In this document: one piece after another, positions 27,554 to 36,165 of the stretch
How the letters are laid out: every line of letters starts with the position of its first letter
Numbering within the stretch: the first letter of the stretch is position 1
From: Caulobacter vibrioides OR37
GTDB lineage: Bacteria > Pseudomonadota > Alphaproteobacteria > Caulobacterales > Caulobacteraceae
NCBI RefSeq assembly: GCF_000372645.1
Contig: NZ_APMP01000015.1
Location: forward strand, 1-64,000
Length of the DNA: 64,000 nucleotides
Reading direction: 5' to 3'
Position numbers and translations under genes: made by a program
Notes under the pieces: model-generated
What the model saw: only the letters and a program-made list of their open reading frames with translations
Databases searched by the model: none
Told to the model about the DNA's origin: nothing

Positions 27554-28126
27554 TCAGAAGCTGAAGCTGGGCTCGACCTCGAAGCCGGCCAGGATCGGCG
27601 GCGAGGCGTCGAAGTCGAGACGACGGCCCACGCCGTCCTCGGCGCGGAGATAGATGACGGCGCGGCCCACCGGACCCGTGCGCTCGACCACGCCCAGCCG
27701 GCCGCCGACCGCGAGGGCGTCCCGCCAGCTCTTCGGCGCGGCGGCGACCGCGCCTTCGCAGATGATGACGTCGAAGGTCCCGGCCGGCGCGGTCTTCAGA
27801 TCGTCCCCCTCCAGGCGAGTGACCGCCAGGCCCATCTTTTCCAGCACGGCGGCGGCGTAGGGCGCGGCGATGGCCAGGGCCTTCTCGCCTTCGCGCGGCT
27901 TCAGAGCCTGCAGCAGCTTGCCCACTTCGCGCGGACGAAGCAGCCAGCGCCCCGGGGCGTACTCGATATCGGCGTCGGCATAGGCCAGATAGGCCTTCGA
28001 AGGCGGCACGACGGTCTCGCGCGCCACCACCCGCAACGCGTCCTGCAACGGCAGGTCGGTGACGTCGGCGGTGCGAATTTGGCTCTCGACCATGTTCAGC
28101 CGCGCGGCGGCGAAGTCGGTGCTCAT
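27554..28126 (-). CDS. PIMT-family protein with degenerate SAM motif
   Basis: 190 residues. The N-terminus NMVESQIRTADVTDLPLQDALRVVARETVVPPSKAYLAYADADI matches protein-L-isoaspartate O-methyltransferases, which repair damaged aspartyl residues. Where the family has a glycine-rich SAM loop (LEIGTGSGY) this protein has ALAIAAPYAAAVLEKMG, with none of the glycines, so it may not bind SAM and may be a non-enzymatic relative. The start at 28126 is at the family-like MSTDFAAARLNMV; a longer frame adds 32 residues. It lies upstream of tolC/rsaF on the same strand, 148 bases away. Confidence 0.75.
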   Translation of the reverse strand: MSTDFAAARLNMVESQIRTADVTDLPLQDALRVVARETVVPPSKAYLAYADADIEYAPGRWLLRPREVGKLLQALKPREGEKALAIAAPYAAAVLEKMGLAVTRLEGDDLKTAPAGTFDVIICEGAVAAAPKSWRDALAVGGRLGVVERTGPVGRAVIYLRAEDGVGRRLDFDASPPILAGFEVEPSFSF

Positions 28127-28315
28127 GGAATCCCTCGAAGGACTGGACTTTCGAGGAGGCTTATAGGTCCGGGCTTGACCGAAACGCAATGCGATCCCAA
28201 GCCGCGCGGGCGCCGTTCCCATGTCGCGACGGCCTAAAAAGCGACATCAACTCCAGCCATCCGGTCGCGAGCGTTCAAAAGTTCAGCGGATATTCCCTTC
28301 CCAAGAACCGTCACC

Positions 28316-28330
28316 GAACGTTGATTGAAC
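28316..28330 (+). promoter_or_regulatory. LexA box overlapping a sigma-70-type promoter
   Basis: GAAC (28316-28319), seven bases, GAAC (28327-28330). It overlaps a promoter-like pair: TTGAAC at 28325-28330 and TATACA at 28347-28352, spaced by 16 bases. The next gene on this strand is the 61-codon membrane protein at 28422. LexA bound here would block the -35 region. Confidence 0.8.
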
Positions 28331-28421
28331 GACTTTCGTCTCTGGGTATACAACAATCCGGGCGGGTAAGACCGCCCCAGGGGGGAAGCATTTCAATATT
28401 GTGGCTTCGTGGGGAAATGCC

Positions 28422-28607
28422 ATGTCCAACGCGCCCTTGGTGCTCGCGCTCGCGATCATTGCGCTTGTGCTGATTTATCTGTCGCCGCATTTCGACGATG
28501 CTCTTCGCAAGGCCTATGGCCGTTGGCGTCGCCGACAGCGCGAAGCGCGGGAAGAGCGCGAGCGTCGAGAACGCCTGGAGCGTCGTCAGCGCGAGTCGCC
28601 GCAATAA
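28422..28607 (+). CDS. Small single-span membrane protein with Arg/Glu-rich tail, SOS-linked
   Basis: 61 residues. One transmembrane segment (PLVLALAIIALVLIYL) is followed by a strongly basic helical tail (RWRRRQREAREERERRERLERR). The ATG at 28422 has GGGGAA seven bases upstream; an in-frame GTG at 28401 is less likely. A LexA box with promoter lies about 95 bases upstream, so it is probably induced by DNA damage. Caulobacter has small SOS-induced inner-membrane division inhibitors such as SidA (29 residues). This protein is about twice that length and I do not claim orthology, but the combination suggests a similar checkpoint role. Confidence 0.65.
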   Translation: MSNAPLVLALAIIALVLIYLSPHFDDALRKAYGRWRRRQREAREERERRERLERRQRESPQ

Positions 28608-28706
28608 GGCGGCAAAAAGGCGGTCGGCGGAACCATTTGCCGTCGGCGGAACTGTTGTCGAGCGGACCAGCGCCGCGTTCCAGTTCCTCCGTGCAAGGTC
28701 CGTCTC

Positions 28707-29780
28707 ATGAAGATCGCCCAGGTCACTCCCCTCTACGAGGCTGTTCCCCCGCGCCTCTACGGCGGCACCGAACGGGTCGTGGCGCACCTGACCGACGCCC
28801 TCGTCGACCTGGGCCATGAGGTCACGCTCTTCGCCAGCGCGGACGCCCAGACCAAGGCCCGTCTGGTCGCCACTCGCGATCAGGCCATTCGCCTGGACCC
28901 CGCCCCCCTGAAATCGGATCTCGCCGCCCATCTCGCCCAGATCGCCGAGGTCCGCGCCCTCGCCGACAGCTTCGACGTCATCCACTTTCACACCGACATG
29001 GTGCAGTTTCCGTTCTTCGCCGACCGCGCCGAGCGGACCCTGACGACCCTGCACGGGCGTCTGGACCTGAAGGATCTGCCCGCGGTCTACAAGCGCTGGC
29101 CGCAGTTCCCGCTGGTCTCGATCAGCGACGACCAGCGCCGCCCCCTGCCGTTCGCCAACTGGGCCGGTACGGTCCACCACGGCATGAACGCCGATCTCTA
29201 CCACTTCAGCCCGAAGAGCGACGGCTACCTGGCCTTCCTGGGGCGTATCTCGCCCGAGAAGCGGCCCGACCGTGCGATCATGCTGGCCAAGCGCCTGGGC
29301 CGGAAGCTGAAGATCGCCGCCAAGGTCGACCCGGCCGACCGATCCTATTTCGAGGACAAGATCGCCCCGATGATCCTGGGCGATCCGCTGATCGAGTTCA
29401 TCGGCGAGATCGGCGACCACCAAAAGTCCGCCTTCCTGGGCGGGGCCGACGCCCTGCTGTTCCCGATCGACTGGCCGGAGCCTTTCGGACTGGTGATGAT
29501 CGAGGCCATGGCCTGCGGCACGCCGGTCGTGGCCTATGCCTGCGGTTCGGTGCCCGAGGTGATCGATCCCGGCGTCACGGGGTTCATCGTTCGCGACGAC
29601 GACGAGGCCGCCGACGCCATCCTCCGCGTCGACGGTCTGGATCGAAAACGCGTTCGTCTGCGTTTCGAGGAACGGTTCTCGTCCGAGGCGATGGCTCGGC
29701 GGTACGTGGCGCTGTACGAACGACTGTGCGGCGGTCACGCCGTCTATCCCTCCCTCGTCGAGTTGGCGCAAAGCGCCTGA
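28707..29780 (+). CDS. GT4-family glycosyltransferase
   Basis: 357 residues with the GT-B fold. N-terminal Rossmann domain: KIAQVTPLYEAVPPRLYGGTERVVAHLTDALVDLGHEVTLFAS. C-terminal nucleotide-sugar domain: LAFLGRISPEKRPDRAIMLAK and the donor-binding motif WPEPFGLVMIEAMACGTPVVAYACGSVPEVI. It transfers an activated sugar to an unknown acceptor. It ends 18 bases before the glycogen-debranching-type gene, almost certainly one operon, which suggests a shared alpha-glucan metabolism. Confidence 0.92.
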   Translation: MKIAQVTPLYEAVPPRLYGGTERVVAHLTDALVDLGHEVTLFASADAQTKARLVATRDQAIRLDPAPLKSDLAAHLAQIAEVRALADSFDVIHFHTDMVQFPFFADRAERTLTTLHGRLDLKDLPAVYKRWPQFPLVSISDDQRRPLPFANWAGTVHHGMNADLYHFSPKSDGYLAFLGRISPEKRPDRAIMLAKRLGRKLKIAAKVDPADRSYFEDKIAPMILGDPLIEFIGEIGDHQKSAFLGGADALLFPIDWPEPFGLVMIEAMACGTPVVAYACGSVPEVIDPGVTGFIVRDDDEAADAILRVDGLDRKRVRLRFEERFSSEAMARRYVALYERLCGGHAVYPSLVELAQSA

Positions 29781-29798
29781 CGACATGAAGGAGGGGTC

Positions 29799-31961
29799 AT
29801 GGAGACTCTCGCGCCGGCGCTGGAAGCTCCGGTCGACTACGGCGTGACGGCGGAGGTTCGCGCGCCACAGAATCTCTACGCCCTCAAGGACAAGGACACG
29901 TTCATCGTCGCCGATCAGTTCGGCGACATCGCCGGCCTAGGCGATGGACTGTTCCACAACGACACCCGGATATTGTCGTTGTTTCGCCTGACGCTGGGCG
30001 GCCGCGCGCCATCCCTGCTGTCGGCGGCCGTGGCGCACGACAACGTCTTCTTCACCTGTAATGGCGCCAACCAGGCCCTGCCCTACCCCGGCGGTCCGAT
30101 GGGGCCGCCGGGCGTGCTGCATATCGAGCGCAAGCGCTTCTTGTGGGGCGAGCGGCTGTTCGAGCGGATTCGCTGCGTCAACTACAGTCGCGACACCGTC
30201 CTGCTGCCCCTGACCCTCGAGTTCGACGCCGACTTCAAGGACATGTTCGAGGTGCGCGGCGCGCATCGCCCCCGACGCGGCGTGAAGGGCCCGCCGCATA
30301 TCGACGGTCGACGGGTGGCCTACAGCTATATCGGCCTGGATGGCGTGGAGCGCTCCTCGTACATCGCCTTCTCGGACGCGCCATATCGCCTGGGCCCGTA
30401 CAAGGCCGAGTTCATGTTCACCCTGCAGGCCGAGGGCGAGACGGACCTTTATCTGGAGATCGGCGTGGTCGACGGCCACATGCCCAGCCGCGAGCGCTTT
30501 CGCGACGCGGCCGCGCGCGCGCGCTGGGACATGCGCTCGCGCCGACGGCACGGAGCGCGTCTGAACAGTTCCGGACGCCTGTTCAACGAGTGGCTGGGCA
30601 AGTCCCGCTCGGATCTGGCCCTGCTGACCACGCGGATGGAGACCGGACCTTATCCCTATGCCGGCATCCCCTGGTTCTCGACCGCCTTCGGGCGCGACGC
30701 CATCATCACCGCCTGGCAGATTCTCTGGTTCGAGCCGTCTTTGGCCAAGGGCGTTCTGCGCTACCTCGCCGCGCACCAAGCCCTCGAGCGCTCCAGCTTC
30801 CGCGACAGCGCGCCCGGCAAGATCATGCACGAGACCCGCAAGGGCGAGATGCCGGCGCTGGGCGAGGTGCCGTTCGGCCGCTACTATGGCGGGGTCGACA
30901 CCACGCCGCTGTTCGTGGCCCTGGCCGGCGCCTATCAGGCCCGCACCGGCGACAACGCGCTGATCGACGCGCTGTGGCCAGCCCTGCTGCGCGCCATGCA
31001 TTGGATCGAGCACGACGGCGACAGCGACGGCGATGGCCTGATCGACTACGCGCGCGGTCAGGACAGCGGGCTGTCCAACCAAGGCTGGAAAGATAGCGAG
31101 GACTCGGTGTTCCACGCCGACGGTCGCTACCCGTCCGGCCCCATCGCCCTGGTCGAGGTGCAGGGCTACGCCTTCGCCGCCTATCGCGAGATGGCCCGTC
31201 TGGCCGAGCGGCGGGGCGAGACCGGCCAGGCGTCGCTATGGCGCCAGAAGGCCGCCGCCCTGCGCGAAAAGGTGGAACGGCGCTTTTGGATGGACGAGCG
31301 CGGCTATTACGGCATCGCCATCGACGGCCAGGGGCGGCTCTGCCGGGTGTTGTCGTCCAATCCGGGCCATCTGCTGTTCTGCGGCCTGCCCTCGCCCGAT
31401 CGCGCCCGCAAGGTCACCGACCAGCTGCTGTCGACCGCCTTCAACTCGGGCTGGGGGCTAAGGACCCTGGCGGCCGGCGAGGCGCGCTTCAATCCGATCA
31501 GCTATCACAACGGTTCGGTATGGCCGCACGATACGGCGCTGTGCGTCATGGGCCTGTCTCGCTACGGCGAGCGCGACGGCGTGGTGAAGCTGACCTCGGC
31601 CCTGTTCGAGACCGCCAGCCGGATGGGGATGCGCCTGCCGGAGCTGTTCTGCGGCTTTCCCCGCTCGGCCGGCGAACCTCCGGTGGCCTATCCGGTGGCC
31701 TGCCTGCCCCAGGCCTGGGCGGCCGGATCGGTGTTCATGATGTTGCAAGCCTGTCTCGGCATCACGATCGACGCCAATCGCGGCGAGATCATCCTGGTCG
31801 ATCCGCGCCTGCCCATCGGCATCGACCGGCTGAAGGTCGAGCGCCTGCGCGTTGGCTCCGAGATGGTCGACCTGACCTTCGAGCGCCAGGGCGATCGCGT
31901 TTCGGTTCACGCGGACGGCGGCGCGCCGCTGACGATCCGGTCGAAGCCGTCGTGGGATTGA
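29799..31961 (+). CDS. Amylo-alpha-1,6-glucosidase / glycogen debranching-type enzyme
   Basis: 720 residues. The N-terminal half is the GDE_N_bis (glycogen-debranching N-terminal) beta domain: LYALKDKDTFIVADQFGDIAGLGDGLFHNDTRILS. The C-terminal half is an (alpha/alpha)6 glycosidase with GIPWFSTAFGRDAIITAWQ, GLIDYARGQDSGLSNQGWKDSEDSV (likely catalytic acid region) and NPISYHNGSVWPHDTAL. It should hydrolyse alpha-1,6 or similar glucosidic bonds in a glucan or oligosaccharide. GGAGG seven bases before the ATG supports the start. No signal peptide, so cytoplasmic. Second gene of an operon with the GT4 glycosyltransferase. Confidence 0.92.
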   Translation: METLAPALEAPVDYGVTAEVRAPQNLYALKDKDTFIVADQFGDIAGLGDGLFHNDTRILSLFRLTLGGRAPSLLSAAVAHDNVFFTCNGANQALPYPGGPMGPPGVLHIERKRFLWGERLFERIRCVNYSRDTVLLPLTLEFDADFKDMFEVRGAHRPRRGVKGPPHIDGRRVAYSYIGLDGVERSSYIAFSDAPYRLGPYKAEFMFTLQAEGETDLYLEIGVVDGHMPSRERFRDAAARARWDMRSRRRHGARLNSSGRLFNEWLGKSRSDLALLTTRMETGPYPYAGIPWFSTAFGRDAIITAWQILWFEPSLAKGVLRYLAAHQALERSSFRDSAPGKIMHETRKGEMPALGEVPFGRYYGGVDTTPLFVALAGAYQARTGDNALIDALWPALLRAMHWIEHDGDSDGDGLIDYARGQDSGLSNQGWKDSEDSVFHADGRYPSGPIALVEVQGYAFAAYREMARLAERRGETGQASLWRQKAAALREKVERRFWMDERGYYGIAIDGQGRLCRVLSSNPGHLLFCGLPSPDRARKVTDQLLSTAFNSGWGLRTLAAGEARFNPISYHNGSVWPHDTALCVMGLSRYGERDGVVKLTSALFETASRMGMRLPELFCGFPRSAGEPPVAYPVACLPQAWAAGSVFMMLQACLGITIDANRGEIILVDPRLPIGIDRLKVERLRVGSEMVDLTFERQGDRVSVHADGGAPLTIRSKPSWD

Positions 31962-31966
31962 TGTGG

Positions 31967-31988
31967 AAAGCCCCCGCTCGGCGGGGGA
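31967..31988 (-). terminator. Terminator of the first tRNA-Asn
   Basis: 7-bp stem CCCCCGC/GCGGGGG with loop TCG immediately 3' of the tRNA on its strand, followed by CTTTCC. It also lies just after the debranching-enzyme stop. Confidence 0.7.
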
Positions 31989-31989
31989 G

Positions 31990-32064
31990 TGGCTCCGCGG
32001 GTAGGATTCGAACCTACGACCAGCCGGTTAACAGCCGGCTGCTCTACCACTGAGCTACCGCGGA
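31990..32064 (-). tRNA. tRNA-Asn (GUU), copy 1
   Basis: 75 bases with an encoded CCA. Acceptor stem TCCGCGG/CCGCGGA, anticodon loop CTGTTAA with anticodon GTT, T-loop GGTTCGAATCC. Identical to the copy at 32212. Confidence 0.96.
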
Positions 32065-32181
32065 ACAGGTCGCTCTCAAGAGAGGCCGCGTGATAGCGAC
32101 CGCTTCGAGTCGATGCAAGCCATGAAGATCGGGTTTCGCGAAACGCGACGACGCGGGCTCTCAGCCCGACCAAGTCGCTGC

Positions 32182-32211
32182 TTTTTTGGAAAGCTCCTGC
32201 GAGAGGAGGAG
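32182..32211 (-). terminator. Terminator of the second tRNA-Asn
   Basis: 5-bp stem CTCCT/AGGAG, followed on the minus strand by CTTTCCAAAAAAG. The stem is short and the tract is not all T, so it may be weak and the two tRNAs could be co-transcribed. Confidence 0.45.
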
Positions 32212-32286
32212 TGGCTCCGCGGGTAGGATTCGAACCTACGACCAGCCGGTTAACAGCCGGCTGCTCTACCACTGAGCTACCGCGGA
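32212..32286 (-). tRNA. tRNA-Asn (GUU), copy 2
   Basis: Same 75-base sequence as copy 1, encoded CCA included. The flanking 5' leader (AACAGGTCGCTCTCA ... GGCCGCGTGATAGC) is also repeated with only two or three changes, so the duplication unit includes the upstream region. Confidence 0.96.
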
Positions 32287-32353
32287 ACAGGTCGCTCTCA
32301 GAAGAGGCCGCGTGATAGCCGCCTCGCCGCGCCGATGCAAGCGCCTAATTTCG

Positions 32354-32382
32354 AAAAAACAGCCCGACCTCGCGGCCGGGCT
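32354..32382 (-). terminator. Possible terminator downstream of GST gene
   Basis: Hairpin AGCCCG/CGGGCT extended by two more pairs across one mismatch, followed by TTTTTT on the minus strand. It is about 120 bases after the GST stop; the 118 bases between hold nothing recognisable. Confidence 0.6.
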
Positions 32383-32500
32383 GGCAAAGTCAGTGATGGT
32401 GGGTGCCTTCAAAGAAGACACCTGAAAATCGGCCCGTTATGGTTAATGAGATCCTAATTTTCGTCATCTCGGCCAAAAGGTCGCGGGCGCCCCGAGCCCC

Positions 32501-33205
32501 TCACGGACGCGCGGGACTGTTGACGCCGCGCTGCACCGCCGGCCGCGCCAAGCCCGCTTCCAACCAGCGCGGCACATGCTTCAGCGCGCCATAGTCGACC
32601 AGGTCGCCAGCCTCGTAGAAGCCCACCAGATTCCTCACCCAGCCCAGGGTGGCGATGTCGGCGATGGTGTAGTCGTCGCCCATGATCCAGGTTCGCGACG
32701 CCAGACGCTCCTCCAGCACGCCCAGCAGGCGCTTGCTTTCGGCGGCGTAGCGGTCGCGGGGACGCTTGTCCTCGTAGTCCTTGCCCGCGAACCTGTGGAA
32801 GAAGCCCAGCTGGCCAAACATCGGGCCGATGGCGGCCATCTGGAAGAAGACCCACTGCAGGGTCTCATAGCGCGCCGCCGGATCGGTCGGCAGGAAGCGG
32901 CCGGTCTTTTCGGCCAGATAGACAAGGATCGCGCCGGACTCGAACAGACCCAGCGGCTGGCCGCCGGGACCATCGGGATCGATGATCGCCGGGATCTTGC
33001 CGTTCGGATTCAGCGACAGAAATTCTGGACCCCACGTCTCGTTCTTGCCTATGTCGATCAGGTGCGGCTCGTAAGGAAGACCCGTCTCCTCCAGCATGAT
33101 CGAGACCTTCACCCCGTTGGGCGTCGGCAGCGAATAGAGCTGGATGCGGTCGGGATGCTGGGCGGGCCAGCGCTTGGTGATCGGAAAGGCGGCTAGATCC
33201 GTCAT
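32501..33205 (-). CDS. Glutathione S-transferase (YfcG/YghU-like)
   Basis: 234 residues. The N-terminal thioredoxin-like domain is IQLYSLPTPNGVKVSIMLEETGLPYEPHLIDIGKNETWGPEFLSLNPNGKIPAIID, with LFESGAILVYLAEKTG as the glutathione-binding ES pair. The C-terminal helical domain includes WVFFQMAAIGPMFGQLGFFHRFA, characteristic of the Nu-class/YghU disulfide-bond reductases. The start is the ATG at 33205, with GAGGG upstream; the longer frame adds 42 residues without support. Confidence 0.9.
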   Translation of the reverse strand: MTDLAAFPITKRWPAQHPDRIQLYSLPTPNGVKVSIMLEETGLPYEPHLIDIGKNETWGPEFLSLNPNGKIPAIIDPDGPGGQPLGLFESGAILVYLAEKTGRFLPTDPAARYETLQWVFFQMAAIGPMFGQLGFFHRFAGKDYEDKRPRDRYAAESKRLLGVLEERLASRTWIMGDDYTIADIATLGWVRNLVGFYEAGDLVDYGALKHVPRWLEAGLARPAVQRGVNSPARP

Positions 33206-33377
33206 GCGATAGGCCCTCTTGAACAGAAAACGCGCCCCGCATTTGGCAAGCCGCCCTCTGCTTTTCCAGAGGCGCGTCGAGCCCAAAGCGAGGACGAGAA
33301 GCCCCGTCCCCTTTGACCCGAGCGCGAACATCGCTATCCGAAAGATGGATAAGATGCCGGGGGGCTAGGAATTCATC

Positions 33378-33794
33378 ATGACGACCGCGAATGACCATTG
33401 GCCGGCCACGCTGCAGCGCGTGGTCGCGACGCTGGATTTCGAACTCGCGAACAAGGACCCGGCCAAGCCCGAGATCCGCGGCAAGACCAGGGGCGACACC
33501 GGGCAGTTGCCCGCCCTGGTCAGTCTGGCCGTCAAGGCCGCGCTCGAACTGGACAAGCGGGTCGGGTCCTCGGACAGCGAGGCGCCGGTCGATCGCAAGG
33601 CCATACTAGCCCGCATGGATCTTGTCCGCGCCCTGAGCGCCGCCACGCGCGATAGCGCGCAAGGCATGTTCGTGCCTGGCTACGCCACCGCCTATCGGAT
33701 GGAACTGGCCCGTATCCTATGGACCGGCATAGCTGACGCCCCGCGTCGCCGGCTGGAAGAGCTGGCCGGGGTCAACGCCACGCCGGGGGGTTAA
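33378..33794 (+). CDS. Conserved hypothetical protein
   Basis: 138 residues, mostly alpha-helical by composition, no signal peptide, membrane segment or motif I recognise. The ATG at 33378 begins MTTANDHWPATLQRVVATLDFELANKDPAKP. The gene is alone, its stop 7 bases from the convergent glyoxalase stop. Codon use is like its neighbours, so it is probably a native gene. Confidence 0.65.
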   Translation: MTTANDHWPATLQRVVATLDFELANKDPAKPEIRGKTRGDTGQLPALVSLAVKAALELDKRVGSSDSEAPVDRKAILARMDLVRALSAATRDSAQGMFVPGYATAYRMELARILWTGIADAPRRRLEELAGVNATPGG

Positions 33795-33800
33795 GGCAGG

Positions 33801-34238
33801 CTACCAGGCGCCGACATTGGGCATCGAGGCCCAGGGCTCGGCCGGCTCCAGGCTGCCGTCCTGCAGCAACTCGACCGAAATGCCGTCCGGCGAGCGCACG
33901 AACGCCATATGGCCGTCTCGCGGCGGGCGATTGATCGTCACACCCATGTCCGCCAGCCGCTGGCAAGTCTCGTAGATGTTGTCGACCCGATAGGCCAGGT
34001 GACCAAAATTGCGCCCGCCCTGGTACTCTTCGTCGTCCCAGTTGTAGGTCAGCTCGACCAGCGGGGCCTTGCGTTCCTTGGCGGCCTCCAGGTCCTCCGG
34101 CGCGGCGAGGAAAACCAGGGTGAAGCGCCCCTTCTCGTTCTCCATGCGATACGCTTCGCGGAGCCCCAGGCCGTCGCAATAGAACCGCAGAGAGGCGTCT
34201 AGATCGCGGACGCGGACCATGGTGTGCAGATAGCGCAA
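33801..34238 (-). CDS. gloA: Lactoylglutathione lyase (glyoxalase I)
   Basis: 145 residues. Converts the methylglyoxal-glutathione hemithioacetal to S-lactoylglutathione. The VOC-fold landmarks are YLHTMVRVRDLDASLRFYCDGLGL, PLVELTYNWDDEEYQGGRNFGHLAYRVDN and PDGISVELLQ; the metal ligands are His in YLHT, Glu in VELT, His in FGHLA and Glu in VELLQ. The start is a TTG at 34238: it restores the family N-terminus MRYLHTM and has AGGGAG six bases upstream. The only in-frame ATG nearby (34220) would remove the first metal-ligand strand. Confidence 0.92.
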   Translation of the reverse strand: MRYLHTMVRVRDLDASLRFYCDGLGLREAYRMENEKGRFTLVFLAAPEDLEAAKERKAPLVELTYNWDDEEYQGGRNFGHLAYRVDNIYETCQRLADMGVTINRPPRDGHMAFVRSPDGISVELLQDGSLEPAEPWASMPNVGAW

Positions 34239-34302
34239 GGCGGAACTCCCTGGGTGGCGGTCGTGTCCGGTATAGCCCCCGGCTCGCGACAAGAAAAACA
34301 CT

Positions 34303-36165
34303 CTAGACGGGCTCGCGCTCCCGCGTCTGACGACGCCAGAGGGCCGCGTATTCGCCGCCGGCCTGAAGCAGGGCTTCGTGTCGCCCCCGCTCGACCACCC
34401 TGCCCCGGCGCAGCACCACGATCTCGTCGGCGTCGGCGATGGTCGAAAGGCGGTGCGCCACGACCAGCGTCGTTCGCCCCGCCCGGGCCTTGCGCAAGGT
34501 CGCCTGGATGGCCGCCTCGGTGCGCCCGTCCAGCGCGCTGGTGGCCTCGTCCAGGATCAGCACGCGCGGCTGGGCCAGCAGGGCTCGGGCGATGCCGACC
34601 CGCTGACGCTCCCCGCCCGACAGCTTCAGGCCGCGTTCGCCGACCTTGGTCGCCATGCCGTCGGGCAGGTTGCGGATAAAGTCGCCCAGTTCAGCGGCTT
34701 CGGCCGCCGCCCACACCTCGGCCTCGCCGGCGTCCGGGCGTGCGAAAGCGATATTGGCGGCCAGGGTGTCGTTGAACAGAGCCACGTCCTGCGGAACCAG
34801 GGCGATGGCCTGGCGCAGCGAGGCCTGCTTGAGGTCGCGCAGATCGTGACCGTCCAGCGTCACCCGGCCGGCCTGGGGGTCGATCATCCGCAAGGCCAGA
34901 CGCACCAGCGTGGTCTTGCCCGCGCCCGAGGGGCCGACAATGGCCACCGTGGTCCCCGGCGCGACGGTCAAGGAGACGTCCGATAGACCTTCCGATCGCG
35001 CGTCGTGGCGGAAAGAGACGTTATCGAAGGCCACCGCGCCGCCGCGCTGGTCGGCGCGGGGCGGCAAGTCGCGCGCGTCCGGCGCGTCGGCCACATCGGC
35101 GGTCTGGCGACGCAGGTCCAGCATCGCCTCCATGTCGATCAGCGACTGGCGGATCTCGCGATAGGCGAAGCCGAGGATGTTCAGCGGCGCATAGAGGTTG
35201 ATCAGGATCAGAACGGCGGCGGTGACGTCGCCCGGACCGATCTTGCCGGCGGCGGCCTCGGCGCCCGCCAGCACCGCCATGCCGCCCAGCCCCAGGCTCA
35301 TCACCGCCGACTGGATCAGGTTCAGAAGGTTCAGCGAATTGGTCGCCTTGATCTGCGCCTCGCCATAACGGTCCAACGCGCCGGCATAGCCGCCGACGGC
35401 GCGCGCCTCGCCGCCGAACGACTTGACGGTCTCGTAGTTCAGCAAGGCGTCGACCGCCCGCCCGGCCGCCTCGGCGTCGGCCTCGTTCAGGGCGCGACGG
35501 TGACCGATGCGCCAGTCCGAGATGGCGAAGGTCAGATAGCCGTAAAGCGCCACCGTCCCCATCGCCACGGCCGCGAACCGCCAGTCATAGGCCTTGGCCA
35601 GCACGACGGCCGCCATGATCAGTTCGACGCCCGTGGGGGCCAGGTTGAACACCAGGCTGCGCAGCAGAAAGTCCATCGACCGCGCGCCGCGATCGATCAC
35701 CCGCGACAGCGAGCCGGTGCGCTTGGACTGGTGGAAGTCCATCGACAGGGACAGGGCGTGCGAAAAGGTCTCGACCGCCGCGCGGTTCTGCGCGGCCTGG
35801 GCCACCGGCGTGAAGATGGTGTCGCGCGCTTGGGGAGCGGCCGCGGCGACGAAGCGCACGAAGGCCCAGCCCGCCGCCAAGCCGGCGAAGGCCCAGGTCA
35901 CCCCTACGGTCGCGCCATGGCCGGCGGACAGATGATTGACCGCCTTACCCAGCATCAGCGGCGCCAGAACGCCCAACGCCTTGCCCGACAGGGTCAGGAC
36001 AAGGGCGACGGTCACGCGCCAGCGCAGACCAGGCGCCCGCGAGCGCGCCACCAGCCGGACGAGATCGCCCATCGCGGCCCAGAACCTGACCGGCTGGTCA
36101 GCCGCCGCGATGGCGCCGGGCGTGGCGGCGCGGCTGGCGGAGGGCGGCCCGCCCAAGCCCCTCAT
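34303..36165 (-). CDS. ABC exporter, Atm1/HMT type (fused permease and ATPase)
   Basis: 620 residues. A half-transporter: six membrane helices in residues about 45-340, then an ATPase with Walker A GPSGAGKTT, Q-loop VPQDVALFND, signature LSGGERQR, Walker B RVLILDEATSALD and H-loop VVAHRLST. The segment MDFHQSKRTGSLSRVIDRGARSMDFLL is the hallmark of the Atm1/HMT1 group, which moves glutathione-linked sulfur or metal species out of the cytosol. Its ATG overlaps the stop of the lipoprotein gene (ATGA), so both are translated together. Confidence 0.92.
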   Translation of the reverse strand: MRGLGGPPSASRAATPGAIAAADQPVRFWAAMGDLVRLVARSRAPGLRWRVTVALVLTLSGKALGVLAPLMLGKAVNHLSAGHGATVGVTWAFAGLAAGWAFVRFVAAAAPQARDTIFTPVAQAAQNRAAVETFSHALSLSMDFHQSKRTGSLSRVIDRGARSMDFLLRSLVFNLAPTGVELIMAAVVLAKAYDWRFAAVAMGTVALYGYLTFAISDWRIGHRRALNEADAEAAGRAVDALLNYETVKSFGGEARAVGGYAGALDRYGEAQIKATNSLNLLNLIQSAVMSLGLGGMAVLAGAEAAAGKIGPGDVTAAVLILINLYAPLNILGFAYREIRQSLIDMEAMLDLRRQTADVADAPDARDLPPRADQRGGAVAFDNVSFRHDARSEGLSDVSLTVAPGTTVAIVGPSGAGKTTLVRLALRMIDPQAGRVTLDGHDLRDLKQASLRQAIALVPQDVALFNDTLAANIAFARPDAGEAEVWAAAEAAELGDFIRNLPDGMATKVGERGLKLSGGERQRVGIARALLAQPRVLILDEATSALDGRTEAAIQATLRKARAGRTTLVVAHRLSTIADADEIVVLRRGRVVERGRHEALLQAGGEYAALWRRQTREREPV

